A stretch of DNA of 64,000 nt from Pedobacter frigiditerrae (GCF_032678705.1 NZ_JAVTSS010000001.1:496001-560000); one strand, 5' to 3'; numbered from the stretch's first letter, positions 51,967-61,009 are shown. The notes: generated by a model not told the origin, from the sequence alone. A program made the numbers and translations.

Positions 51967-52031
51967 TAACTCTCATTGAATAATTTTTAAATTATGTCTC
52001 AAAATCTAATATTACAATATTCATATCTAAC

Positions 52032-54425
52032 ATGTTTAAACTAAATCTAAAAATCGCATTGCGTAACCTTTGGAAATACAAAGGATATACTGCCATAAAT
52101 GTTTTCGGTCTATCCATAGGCTTGGCCAGCTGCATTCTCATCTTCATTTTTGTGAGATACGAAACAAGCTTTGATAAAGGCTATAACGATGGCGATAGAA
52201 TTTATCGCATAGTTTCTTCATGGAAATATCAAGATGGAAACGAGTTTTTCTCTCAAGGCGTGCCTCTACCTTTACCAGCCGCGGTTAGGAGTGATTTTTC
52301 GCAATTTGAAAAAGTTGCAGCCATTGTGCAAAGTGGTGGTATTATTAAAGTAAAACCATTGGCAGGCAAAGCCGAAGTAAAAAAATCAGAACAAGTATTT
52401 TATGCAGAGCCATCATTTTTCGAAATATTCGATTATAATTGGTTAGCGGGTAATCCAAACCAATCTTTAGCAGCGCCAAATACTGTAGTGCTATCAGAAA
52501 AAGCAGCAAATACTTATTTCGGCGATTGGCGCAAGGCAATGGGCAATACTTTAAATTTCGATAATAAAAAAGATTTTAAGGTAACCGGTATAATAAAAGA
52601 CAATCCTCAAAATAGCAGTTTCCCATTAGAAATTGTTTTTAGTCACGCCAGCTTTAGTACAAAGAATAGTAAAGAATGGGGCTCTGTTTCTAGCAGTTGG
52701 GAGTGCTATGTTTTATTAAAAAAGGGTGTTTTGCTTAGCGATTTAGATAAACCATTACAACAATTTTTAAATAAATACGAGAATGATAAAGATGCTCCAG
52801 GTAAAATTAGTCACATTTTTCAGCCATTAAAAGCTGTACATCATAATGATGATTATGGGAATTTTGCCAATAAGTATATGCCTTACAAACAACTTATTGG
52901 TTTGTTAATTATTGGTTTGTTCTTGCTTTTAACGGCTTGCATCAATTTTATTAATTTGGCAACTGCACAAGCCATTAGCAGAAGCAAAGAAGTTGGTGTC
53001 CGTAAAGTAATGGGAAGCAGACGCAAACAATTGATTACGCAATTTTTAAGTGAAACAGCATTGATAACACTTATAGCTTTGTTGTTAGCATGTGTTATAT
53101 CAGAATTAACTTTGCCAAAAATGGAAAACCTGTTTGGTGGTGATGTTACTTTTAGTCTTTTTGGTCACCCGATTATTTTTGTGTTTTTATTAGGCTTATT
53201 GGTAGTGGTCAGTTTTTTGGCAGGATTATATCCAGCCTTAATCATGTCGGGTTTTAGCCCAGCCTTAGCCATAAAAAATAAGGTTGCAGCAAACGCTGGA
53301 GGAGTCGGTTTGCGTAAAACTTTAGTGGTTGTGCAATTTGCAATTACAGCAATCTTAATTATTGGAACTTTAGTAGTGATTAAGCAAATGAGTTTCATTC
53401 GCAATAAATCACTTGGCTTTGATACACAGGCCATATCATTGCTAAGCTTACCTCAAGATAGCTTAAGTCAACAAAAGTTTGATGGATTTAAAGAAAGATT
53501 AGCCAGTATTAAAGGCGTAAAAAGTATTAGTTTTTGCTCCGCAGCTCCATCTTCTGATAATAATAACGAAACTAGTTTTACCTATAATAGTTCTAAAAGT
53601 GCAGATTTTCAAGCTAATGTTAAAACTGCAGATGAGTCTTATTTTAAAACTTTTGGGTTGCAATTCATAGCTGGGAGACCAATATCAAAAAGTGATACCA
53701 TTAAGGAGTTTGTGGTGAACGAAACACTTGTAAAGAAATTAAATATCAAAAACCCTCAGGAAGTTATTGGTAAGATCATGAAACTTTGGGGCGGTACTGG
53801 CCCCATCGTAGGGGTGGTTAAAGACTTTAACAATTATTCCCTTCACGAAAAAATAGCGCCTATTGCCATATTCTCTAGAAAAACTAGATATTCAAGTGTG
53901 GCTATAAAATTAGAAGCAACAGATATGGGTAATACAATGAAACAAGTTGAAAGCACTTTCAACACCGTTTTTCCAGACTATGTTTACGAAAATAATTTCT
54001 TCGATGAAAACTTAAAAGGCTTTTATGAAACTGAGCAAATTACGGGAACGCTTTTCAAGGTTTTTGCCACTGTGGTAATTTTTATCTCGTTTATTGGCCT
54101 ATTTGGGTTGATTTCCTTTGTAGCAACCCAACGTACCAAAGAAATTGCTATTCGCAAGGTTTTAGGTGCATCAAACATAGAATTAATCAAAATGCTAAAC
54201 AGTTCGTTTTTATGGATGGTTTTAATAGCAAACATGGTGGCTTGGCCTGTAGCTTATATTTTCGTTAAAAACTGGTTGGCAGGATTCGAATATCGAATTG
54301 ATTTAAGCATTTGGCCTTTTGTTTTTGCAATGCTAATCTCAATGTCGATAACAATTATAACAGTTACATTAAGAAGTTATAGAGCGGCAAAAGCCAATAC
54401 AATTGATGCGTTGAAATACGAATAA
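52032..54425 (+). CDS. MacB/FtsX-type ABC permease 4 of the array
   Basis: 797 residues, same plan; coupling motifs SKEVGVRKVMGSRRKQ and EIAIRKVLGASNIE. The first residues read MFKLNLKIALRNLWKYKGYT. It opens the second sigma54 transcription unit, followed by the second ATPase and permeases 5 and 6. The terminus is NTIDALKYE rather than NPVDALKYE. The substrate is unknown; the extracytoplasmic segments have diverged from the other copies. Confidence 0.92.
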   Translation: MFKLNLKIALRNLWKYKGYTAINVFGLSIGLASCILIFIFVRYETSFDKGYNDGDRIYRIVSSWKYQDGNEFFSQGVPLPLPAAVRSDFSQFEKVAAIVQSGGIIKVKPLAGKAEVKKSEQVFYAEPSFFEIFDYNWLAGNPNQSLAAPNTVVLSEKAANTYFGDWRKAMGNTLNFDNKKDFKVTGIIKDNPQNSSFPLEIVFSHASFSTKNSKEWGSVSSSWECYVLLKKGVLLSDLDKPLQQFLNKYENDKDAPGKISHIFQPLKAVHHNDDYGNFANKYMPYKQLIGLLIIGLFLLLTACINFINLATAQAISRSKEVGVRKVMGSRRKQLITQFLSETALITLIALLLACVISELTLPKMENLFGGDVTFSLFGHPIIFVFLLGLLVVVSFLAGLYPALIMSGFSPALAIKNKVAANAGGVGLRKTLVVVQFAITAILIIGTLVVIKQMSFIRNKSLGFDTQAISLLSLPQDSLSQQKFDGFKERLASIKGVKSISFCSAAPSSDNNNETSFTYNSSKSADFQANVKTADESYFKTFGLQFIAGRPISKSDTIKEFVVNETLVKKLNIKNPQEVIGKIMKLWGGTGPIVGVVKDFNNYSLHEKIAPIAIFSRKTRYSSVAIKLEATDMGNTMKQVESTFNTVFPDYVYENNFFDENLKGFYETEQITGTLFKVFATVVIFISFIGLFGLISFVATQRTKEIAIRKVLGASNIELIKMLNSSFLWMVLIANMVAWPVAYIFVKNWLAGFEYRIDLSIWPFVFAMLISMSITIITVTLRSYRAAKANTIDALKYE

Positions 54426-54505
54426 TTAAGCTGAAAGCTTAAAGACCAAAGACTAAAGCGTTTGCAATGTCTTGATACTTGATACTAATTACTTGATACT
54501 ACAAA
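54426..54505 (+). repeat. Word repeats between permease 4 and second ATPase
   Basis: AAGCTGAAAGCTTAAAGACC after the stop and ATACTTGATACTAATTAC-type words before the start. The first 40 bases are nearly identical to 46837-46880, so this block has been copied along with the genes. Confidence 0.65.
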
Positions 54506-55189
54506 ATGATTGAACTTAAAAACATAGAAAAATACTACGCTAACAAAGGAGTAAAGAGCTACATCCTTCGTCACGTAACAACAAGTATTAAACAAGGAGA
54601 ATTTGTTTCCATTATGGGGCCTTCTGGTGCCGGAAAATCAACTTTGTTAAATATTTTAGGAATGCTAGAGGAACCCACTTATGGCGAATATCATTTTATG
54701 GGCGAAGATGTAACTGCAATGAAAGAGCGCCAAAGAATCGAATTGTATCGTAACCACATTGGTTTTGTTTTTCAAGCATACCATTTAATTGATGAGATGA
54801 CAGTTGCCGAAAATATTGAAGCTCCGTTACTGTACAAAAAAATCCCTTCATCAGAACGTAAAAGTCGCATTGCGGATATTTTGGATCGATTTAATATGGT
54901 TGCTAAAAAAGATTTATTTCCAAATCAATTATCGGGTGGTCAACAGCAACTAGTTGGTATTGCTAGAGCTCTGGTTGCACAACCATCAATTATTTTGGCT
55001 GATGAACCGACTGGAAACTTACAATCTGCACAAGCAGAGCAGATAATGGATTTGTTTAAAAAGTTAAATCAGGAGGAAGGAATCACTATTCTTCAGGTTA
55101 CACACTCGGAGAAAAATGCGCAATATGGAAACAGAATTTTAACTATAGAAGATGGGGTGATAAAGGAAGACGTTTCAGTTAACGGTTAA
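54506..55189 (+). CDS. ABC transporter ATP-binding protein, second of the array, with altered signature
   Basis: 227 residues with Walker A GPSGAGKSTLL, Q-loop FVFQAYHLID, Walker B IILADEPTGNLQS and VTHSEKN. Two usually conserved positions differ from the first ATPase: the signature reads LSGGQQQLVGIARAL (Arg to Leu after the three Gln), and the D-loop Asp of GNLDS is Gln. Walker Glu is intact, so hydrolysis may remain. The last codons (VSVNG) and following bases are made of GTTTCAGTT / GTTAACAG words, so the C-terminus appears to run into word repeat. Confidence 0.9.
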   Translation: MIELKNIEKYYANKGVKSYILRHVTTSIKQGEFVSIMGPSGAGKSTLLNILGMLEEPTYGEYHFMGEDVTAMKERQRIELYRNHIGFVFQAYHLIDEMTVAENIEAPLLYKKIPSSERKSRIADILDRFNMVAKKDLFPNQLSGGQQQLVGIARALVAQPSIILADEPTGNLQSAQAEQIMDLFKKLNQEEGITILQVTHSEKNAQYGNRILTIEDGVIKEDVSVNG

Positions 55190-55264
55190 CAGTTTTCAGT
55201 TCTCAAACTTTGTCTCATATCTCATATCTCATCCCGATAGCTATCGGGACTCAAATCTAAACGG
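55190..55264 (+). repeat. Leader word repeat with an inserted 18-base palindrome
   Basis: CTCATATCTCATATCTCA words (55214-55231) are interrupted by the perfect palindrome TCCCGATAGCTATCGGGA (55232-55249) and resume with CTCAAATCTAAACGG. The comparable leader before permease 6 (57690-57724) has no such insert. Confidence 0.75.
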
Positions 55265-57673
55265 ATGTTAAAACTCAACCTTAAAATTGCATTCAGAAAT
55301 ATCTGGAAATATAAGGCAACAAATACCATTAAATTGTTTGGTCTTGTTGTTGGATTAAGCACTGTAATTGTTTTGATTTCTTATGTGATGTATGAGCTTT
55401 CCTACGATAGAGAAAATCCGAATGCCGACCGTGTGTATAGAATCCACTTGATAGATAAAGCTGAAAATACAGAACGGTCAAGCAGTCCGCTAGGTTTTGC
55501 GCAAGTGTTGATGGAAAATATTCCCGAAATTGAGCATGCCTCAAGATTACAGGCAAATCCATTAGAGATTAACGTGGGAAGAAATGAATTTCCTGTTGAA
55601 CTTAATATGGCCAATCTATCTTATTTTGACATATTCGGAATAAAAATAGTGCAAGGAAATAAAAGTGCATTGTCGCTACCGAATACAATAGCGATATCTG
55701 AAAAATTGGCTAAAATATTTTTTCCAAATAAAAGTGCAATTGGCCAGTTCGTAACTGTCAAACACCCTGTTCCACAGCAAATTGTGGCTGTAATGCAAGA
55801 TTTACCAGAAGCTTCACATTTTAAGGGTAATGTATTTGCGAATATCAAAGAAGAAGAACCCTTTAAATGGTATGGATATAGGTTGTCATCAGAATATATT
55901 CTGTTAAAAAAAGGTGCTTCAATTGAAACAGTCGAACAAAAATTAAGGTCACTTAGCAAGCAATACCAGGTTCCTGAACACTATCGTGTTAAATTTATGC
56001 CAGTAACTAAAATTCACCTTTATTCGCATACTGATACTGAGATAGAGACAAACAGTGATGTAAAATATATCTATATTTTTTGCACAATGGCGTTTTTTAT
56101 TCTTTTTATAGCACTCATTAATTTCATCAACCTAACTGTATCAGCATCTTTAAAGAGAGGAAAGGAAATTGGCATTAAGAAAGTGATGGGAGCATCGGTA
56201 AAACAACTTCGTGTTCAATTCTTGAGCGAAAGTTACATCTATTTTGTTGTTGCTACTTTTCTTGCCATGGTTATTAGCTACGATTTAGTGCCTATGTTTA
56301 GTGATAAGTTGGGGATAGCTATTGATTTAAAGACTGTTTTTAATATCAAATCAATGCTTGCTGTATCTGCCCTAATTATCTTGTCAGGTTTTTTAGCAGG
56401 ATTTTATCCAGCAATTATTCTGTCTCGATTAATGCCTGTTAAAACCTTAAAGGGAAATGTTAACACATCAACTAGTTCTTTTAGTTTAAAAAAATCGCTC
56501 ATTGTGATTCAGTTTGCAGTATCTGCATTTTTAATTGTATGCACGCTGGTTATTTATAGTCAACTTAATTTTATTAGCAATAAAAAATTGGGCTTCGATA
56601 AGGATCATGTCTTGATGGCCGAATCGAAAAAAGGTTTTTGGCAAGGCTATGATGATAAATACGAAAGCTTTAAGAATGATTTGTTAAGGTATAAAGGTAT
56701 TGAATCTATATCACTTTCTACTTTTAATCTGGGCGAAAGCTATCGTGAAGTATCTGAGTGGACAGATAAAAAGGACTCTACAAAGACCGTTCAAACTGCT
56801 ATGATTTTCAGCGATTTTGACTTCATCAAAACACTAAATCTTGAACTGGTAAAGGGAAGAATATTTTCCAATCAATATGGCGTAGATAGAGCTAAATATT
56901 CATCTTCGCCAGAAAAAGGGCAGTCGAAAGAAGCGCTTGAAAAAAGTCAATTGTCTCGGCCAATCATACTGAACCAAACCGCAGAAACGGAACTTAAGCT
57001 TGCTGGCCAGCTTAATAAAACTTTAAATCTGCCAGGTTTAAAAGGAACTATAATTGGGGTGGTAAAAGATTTTAATGGCATGTCGCTACATTCGAAAGTT
57101 ACGCCAATGGCATTGTATGTAGAACCTAATAGTAATGCTGGGCATACTTATATTAAAATTGACCCACTGGAAATAAAAAGTGTAAAAAGAGCAATTGAAA
57201 CTGTATGGAGAAAGTATTTTACAATACCAGCTCCCGAATTCTCATTTTTGGATGACCATTTAGAAAAGCTCTATCTAGAAGAGATGCGTTTAGGCAGTGT
57301 GTTTATATCCTTTGCCGGTATTGCAATTATATTATGCTGTATTGGTTTGTTTGGAATGGTTTATTTTGATTTAGAGCAACGAACAAAGGAAATAGCTGTT
57401 CGTAAAATATTAGGTGCTTCTGCTAAGGATTTACTGGCTTTGTTAAATAGCGGTTTCGTTAAAATGATTATTATCGCCAACATCATTGTTTGGCCTTTTG
57501 CATATTATCTAATTAAAGAATGGTTAAATGGGTTTTATTACCGAATTGAGTTGAGTTATCAACCTTTTTTAGTAGGCCTATTAATTTGCTTAACCCTTAC
57601 CATTTTAACAGTTTCGATACAGGCAATTAAGACCTTGAAAAAATCACCAGTTGATGCACTTAAATACGAATAG
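55265..57673 (+). CDS. MacB/FtsX-type ABC permease 5 of the array
   Basis: 802 residues, same plan but the most diverged N-terminus (MLKLNLKIAFRNIWKYKATN). Coupling motifs GKEIGIKKVMGASVK and EIAVRKILGASAKD. The second extracytoplasmic domain has a Lys/Ser/Glu-rich insertion around residues 555-565 (SSPEKGQSKEALEKS). The end is SPVDALKYE. It directly follows the second ATPase and is therefore its most likely partner. Confidence 0.92.
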   Translation: MLKLNLKIAFRNIWKYKATNTIKLFGLVVGLSTVIVLISYVMYELSYDRENPNADRVYRIHLIDKAENTERSSSPLGFAQVLMENIPEIEHASRLQANPLEINVGRNEFPVELNMANLSYFDIFGIKIVQGNKSALSLPNTIAISEKLAKIFFPNKSAIGQFVTVKHPVPQQIVAVMQDLPEASHFKGNVFANIKEEEPFKWYGYRLSSEYILLKKGASIETVEQKLRSLSKQYQVPEHYRVKFMPVTKIHLYSHTDTEIETNSDVKYIYIFCTMAFFILFIALINFINLTVSASLKRGKEIGIKKVMGASVKQLRVQFLSESYIYFVVATFLAMVISYDLVPMFSDKLGIAIDLKTVFNIKSMLAVSALIILSGFLAGFYPAIILSRLMPVKTLKGNVNTSTSSFSLKKSLIVIQFAVSAFLIVCTLVIYSQLNFISNKKLGFDKDHVLMAESKKGFWQGYDDKYESFKNDLLRYKGIESISLSTFNLGESYREVSEWTDKKDSTKTVQTAMIFSDFDFIKTLNLELVKGRIFSNQYGVDRAKYSSSPEKGQSKEALEKSQLSRPIILNQTAETELKLAGQLNKTLNLPGLKGTIIGVVKDFNGMSLHSKVTPMALYVEPNSNAGHTYIKIDPLEIKSVKRAIETVWRKYFTIPAPEFSFLDDHLEKLYLEEMRLGSVFISFAGIAIILCCIGLFGMVYFDLEQRTKEIAVRKILGASAKDLLALLNSGFVKMIIIANIIVWPFAYYLIKEWLNGFYYRIELSYQPFLVGLLICLTLTILTVSIQAIKTLKKSPVDALKYE

Positions 57674-57724
57674 CCATATAAACTAAAGCTCACATCTCAT
57701 ATCTCACCTCTAAAATCTAAACGG

Positions 57725-60145
57725 ATGTTCAAACTCAACCTAAAAATCGCCCTTCGAAATTTATTTAAGAACAAAGTTTATGCTGCCATTAATATTGGCG
57801 GATTAGCAATCGGTCTTACGGCTTTTGTGCTTTTATTGTTATTTGTAAATCACCAATCAAGTTACGATAAATGGAGCCCTGAACTGAAAAACGTTTATCA
57901 AGTTAGAGAATTTCACGATTTTTTCACGCCAGATAACAAGCCTTATTGGCAACAACGAAGTGAATCAAGAATTGCAACGGTTCTAAAGGAAAAGATACCA
58001 CAGTTTAAATATGTAACTAAGGCTAGCGAGGGTTGGGGAGATGGTTATTCTGTAAAAATTGATAAAAATAGTCCCGTAATTGTTAAAGATATAGTTGATG
58101 CTGATTCACTTTTCTTTAAAGTGTTTCCGTATGAGTTTATTGGGGGCAATGAATTAACTGCTATTAATGCACCAAATACTATCGTTTTAAAACAGAGTGT
58201 AGCTTTTCGATTATTTGGAACCGATAAAGTAATAGGTAGGCAGCTGAAGTTAGTAAGATGGAGAAGCGATGAGGGCAATTTAATGACTGTAACAGGTGTG
58301 GTTAAAGACCCCTCAACTTCTGAAAGCCTAGCGTTTAATGCCGTTACCCATACAGGAGACAGAGATGCAGACCCAGACCAAATTAGCAATTCAAATTATA
58401 CGGGAATTTATGTTCGGGCTGAGAAATCTCTAGATACAAATGTCCTAAACAAAAGCCTTCTAAACGTTTATGTGGATTATAAAAAGGCACTGCTGAAAGC
58501 TAGAGGAACAACTTATGAAGAGTTTTATAAAGAAAAAAACAGAAAAGCAGGGCTGAAAGTATTACCAATTAGTGAAGTATATTCAACGCCTTCATTTTCA
58601 GAAAACTGGTTAGATAAAATTAAGCCAATTATTGCATTATCTATTTTCTTGCTAATTATTTCAGTTATCAACTTTGTAAATTTAGCTACAGCTCAATCTG
58701 TTCAACGGGCAAAAGAAGTAGGGGTAAAAAAGGTATTAGGCGCATATAAAAAACAATTGTTGCTGCAATTTTTAATTGAGTCGGCTATCCAAACGCTTAC
58801 ATCTCTTTTTATCACAATAATACTGGTCGAATTATTTTTACCGGCTTTTAGCAATCATTTTGATGTGCAGCTTAGCTTTTGGCATAGCAATCAACTGTTT
58901 TCGATTATTGCTCAATTGCTAGGCTTATTTGTACTTATAACTTTACTGGCAGGTTTTTACCCAGCTATGGTTTTAGCAAAATATAATCCTGTTAAGGTAT
59001 TAAAAGGAAATTACGAAAGTGGTTTTAGCGGCATTGCACTAAGAAATGGTTTAGTGGTTTTGCAATTTATCATAGCAGTAACCTTTATCATTGGCATTGG
59101 TGTCATGTATAAACAGAATGATTACATGGCTAGTAAAGATTTGGGTTTTGATCGAGATAAATTGATAAACATTTCTACTAATTATGATGAAGGAGATGCG
59201 TTTGTAGAGAGTATCAAACGGATGCCATCAGTAAAATATGTGGCAACAACAACCCAAGTTATGGGAAATACTTTCAATACCTCAAGAGAACTCACCTTTA
59301 ACAATCAGAAATTTGAAGTTAATGCAGTAACAGTTACCATGGACGCATTGCCAGCATTGGGTGTAAAAGTGATAAGTGGAAGAATTTTTGGAAAAGAATA
59401 TGCACAAGACACCATTAACTCAGTTGTGTTGAATCAAACAGCAGCAAATTTATTGGGTAAAAATTTGGTAGGCAAAACATTTACGAGCGGTCCAAAAAAC
59501 GATGTTTTTCAAGTTGTTGGGGTTATTAAAGATTATAACAACGAAAGCTTTGAAAAGGCAGTTTTACCTACCATCTATAAAGTAACTCATTTAGGAGGTT
59601 CATCAAATACCAATAACTTGTTAGTTCGTTTTGATAATAATCATTATCAAACAGCAATTAAAACAATAGAGGCAGAGTGGAAAAAGGTATATCCCGATTT
59701 TCCAATGATTTACACTTCTGTGGAAGATGCTTTTCAAAAAGAACTAAAACCCTCAATTAGATTAATGCAGATTGTTGTGCTTTTTAGCATCATTTCAGTT
59801 GTACTTTCATTGCTAGGCTTGTTTGCGCTATCTACCTTTATGGCGAAACGCAGAACAAAAGAAATTGCAATCCGTAAAATATTGGGGGCGTCAGATTTCC
59901 AAATCATTAATATGCTAAATAGATCATTTATGATTTTGGTGATTAGTGCAAACTTAATTAGTTGGCCAATCGCCTTTATATTAACTAAAAAATGGTTGGA
60001 AGGATTTGCATACAGAATTGATATGCCTTTTTGGCCATTTGCCATTGCAACCTTAACTTCTGTAATTATTGCTGTATTTACGGTTAGTTTACAGGCGAGA
60101 AAAGCTGCGGTTAATAATCCGGTAGATGCATTAAAATACGAGTAA
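57725..60145 (+). CDS. MacB/FtsX-type ABC permease 6 of the array
   Basis: 806 residues; begins MFKLNLKIALRNLFKNKVYA, ends NPVDALKYE. Coupling motifs AKEVGVKKVLGAYKKQ and EIAIRKILGASDFQ. The first extracytoplasmic domain is the longest of the six and Asp/Ser-rich (THTGDRDADPDQ). Only 51 bases separate it from permease 5. It is the last gene of the array; a short word-repeat hairpin follows, then an unrelated binding-protein gene. Confidence 0.92.
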   Translation: MFKLNLKIALRNLFKNKVYAAINIGGLAIGLTAFVLLLLFVNHQSSYDKWSPELKNVYQVREFHDFFTPDNKPYWQQRSESRIATVLKEKIPQFKYVTKASEGWGDGYSVKIDKNSPVIVKDIVDADSLFFKVFPYEFIGGNELTAINAPNTIVLKQSVAFRLFGTDKVIGRQLKLVRWRSDEGNLMTVTGVVKDPSTSESLAFNAVTHTGDRDADPDQISNSNYTGIYVRAEKSLDTNVLNKSLLNVYVDYKKALLKARGTTYEEFYKEKNRKAGLKVLPISEVYSTPSFSENWLDKIKPIIALSIFLLIISVINFVNLATAQSVQRAKEVGVKKVLGAYKKQLLLQFLIESAIQTLTSLFITIILVELFLPAFSNHFDVQLSFWHSNQLFSIIAQLLGLFVLITLLAGFYPAMVLAKYNPVKVLKGNYESGFSGIALRNGLVVLQFIIAVTFIIGIGVMYKQNDYMASKDLGFDRDKLINISTNYDEGDAFVESIKRMPSVKYVATTTQVMGNTFNTSRELTFNNQKFEVNAVTVTMDALPALGVKVISGRIFGKEYAQDTINSVVLNQTAANLLGKNLVGKTFTSGPKNDVFQVVGVIKDYNNESFEKAVLPTIYKVTHLGGSSNTNNLLVRFDNNHYQTAIKTIEAEWKKVYPDFPMIYTSVEDAFQKELKPSIRLMQIVVLFSIISVVLSLLGLFALSTFMAKRRTKEIAIRKILGASDFQIINMLNRSFMILVISANLISWPIAFILTKKWLEGFAYRIDMPFWPFAIATLTSVIIAVFTVSLQARKAAVNNPVDALKYE

Positions 60146-60205
60146 AGGTAAAAGGCTGAAGGTAGAAGAGATTAAACCCTCAACCTTAAACCTTATCTTT
60201 GGACT
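60146..60205 (+). repeat. Word-repeat hairpin after permease 6
   Basis: GGTAAAAGGCTGAAGGTAG (G-rich, after the stop), then AAACCCTCAACCTTAAACC (C-rich, before the next ATG). Confidence 0.65.
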
Positions 60206-61009
60206 ATGCAAAAAACCGTCAAAGATCAGCTTGGCAATGAGGTCATGTTTAATTATCCACCTAAAAGGATTGTTTCTATTGTGCCTTCTCAAACCGAGTT
60301 GCTTTTCGATTTAGGTTTGGATGAAGAGGTTGTTGGCGTAACTAAATTTTGCATTCATCCAATAGAAAAGTTTGCGGCTAAAACCAAAGTAGGCGGAACG
60401 AAAAAGCTTTTAATCGAAAAAATTAGAGATTTAAAACCCGATTTAATTATTGGTAATAAAGAAGAGAATACGAAAGAAGAAGTCGAGTTATTAATGCAAG
60501 AATTTCCAGTTTGGATGAGCGATATCTATAATTTGGAAGATGCAACAAAAACTATTTCACAAATAGGAGAGATAGTAAATCGTGAGCCCGAAGCAGCTTA
60601 TTTAAATCATTTAATCAATGCAGGTTTTACAGATTTACAGACTTTAGCAGTCGAGAAAAACATTAACAAATCTGTAGCTTATCTAATTTGGAAAGACCCG
60701 TATATGTCTGCTGGGCGAAATACTTTTATAGACGATATTTTAAGAAAAATCGGTTTACAAAATGTTATTCAAAAGAATCGATATCCTGAGCTAAATCTTT
60801 CCCAACTCCAAACTCTCAACCCCCAACTCATTTTCCTTTCTTCAGAACCTTATCCTTTTAAGCAAAAACACATTGATGAAATTCAATCAGTCTTGTCTAA
60901 TGCAAAAGTAATGCTGGTAGATGGCGAGATGTTTTCTTGGTATGGAAGTAGGTTGGTTAAAGCTGTAAACTATCTTTTTCATTTGCAGGAAGAGTTGAAG
61001 GTTCATTAG
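60206..61009 (+). CDS. BtuF/FepB-like metal-chelate receptor without signal peptide
   Basis: 267 residues of the helical-backbone periplasmic binding family: RIVSIVPSQTELLFDLGL, GVTKFCIHP, LKPDLIIGNKEEN, a long backbone helix (~125-150), AYLIWKDPYMSAGRNTFI and a C-terminal lobe. Relatives bind cobalamin, haem or siderophore. No signal peptide or lipobox precedes the domain, so it is either cytoplasmic or the start lies elsewhere; no upstream in-frame signal is visible. The segment LSQLQTLNPQL is encoded by pyrimidine-rich words (CCCAACTCC, AACTCTCAACC; 60797-60832) like those of intergenic leaders. No permease is adjacent. Confidence 0.85.
   Translation: MQKTVKDQLGNEVMFNYPPKRIVSIVPSQTELLFDLGLDEEVVGVTKFCIHPIEKFAAKTKVGGTKKLLIEKIRDLKPDLIIGNKEENTKEEVELLMQEFPVWMSDIYNLEDATKTISQIGEIVNREPEAAYLNHLINAGFTDLQTLAVEKNINKSVAYLIWKDPYMSAGRNTFIDDILRKIGLQNVIQKNRYPELNLSQLQTLNPQLIFLSSEPYPFKQKHIDEIQSVLSNAKVMLVDGEMFSWYGSRLVKAVNYLFHLQEELKVH

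Noticed and set aside
58045..58389. Antisense frames of over 100 codons in the permease array (also 55621-55959, 59734-60045)
   Set aside because: They lie within conserved permease genes and have no start context or motifs.
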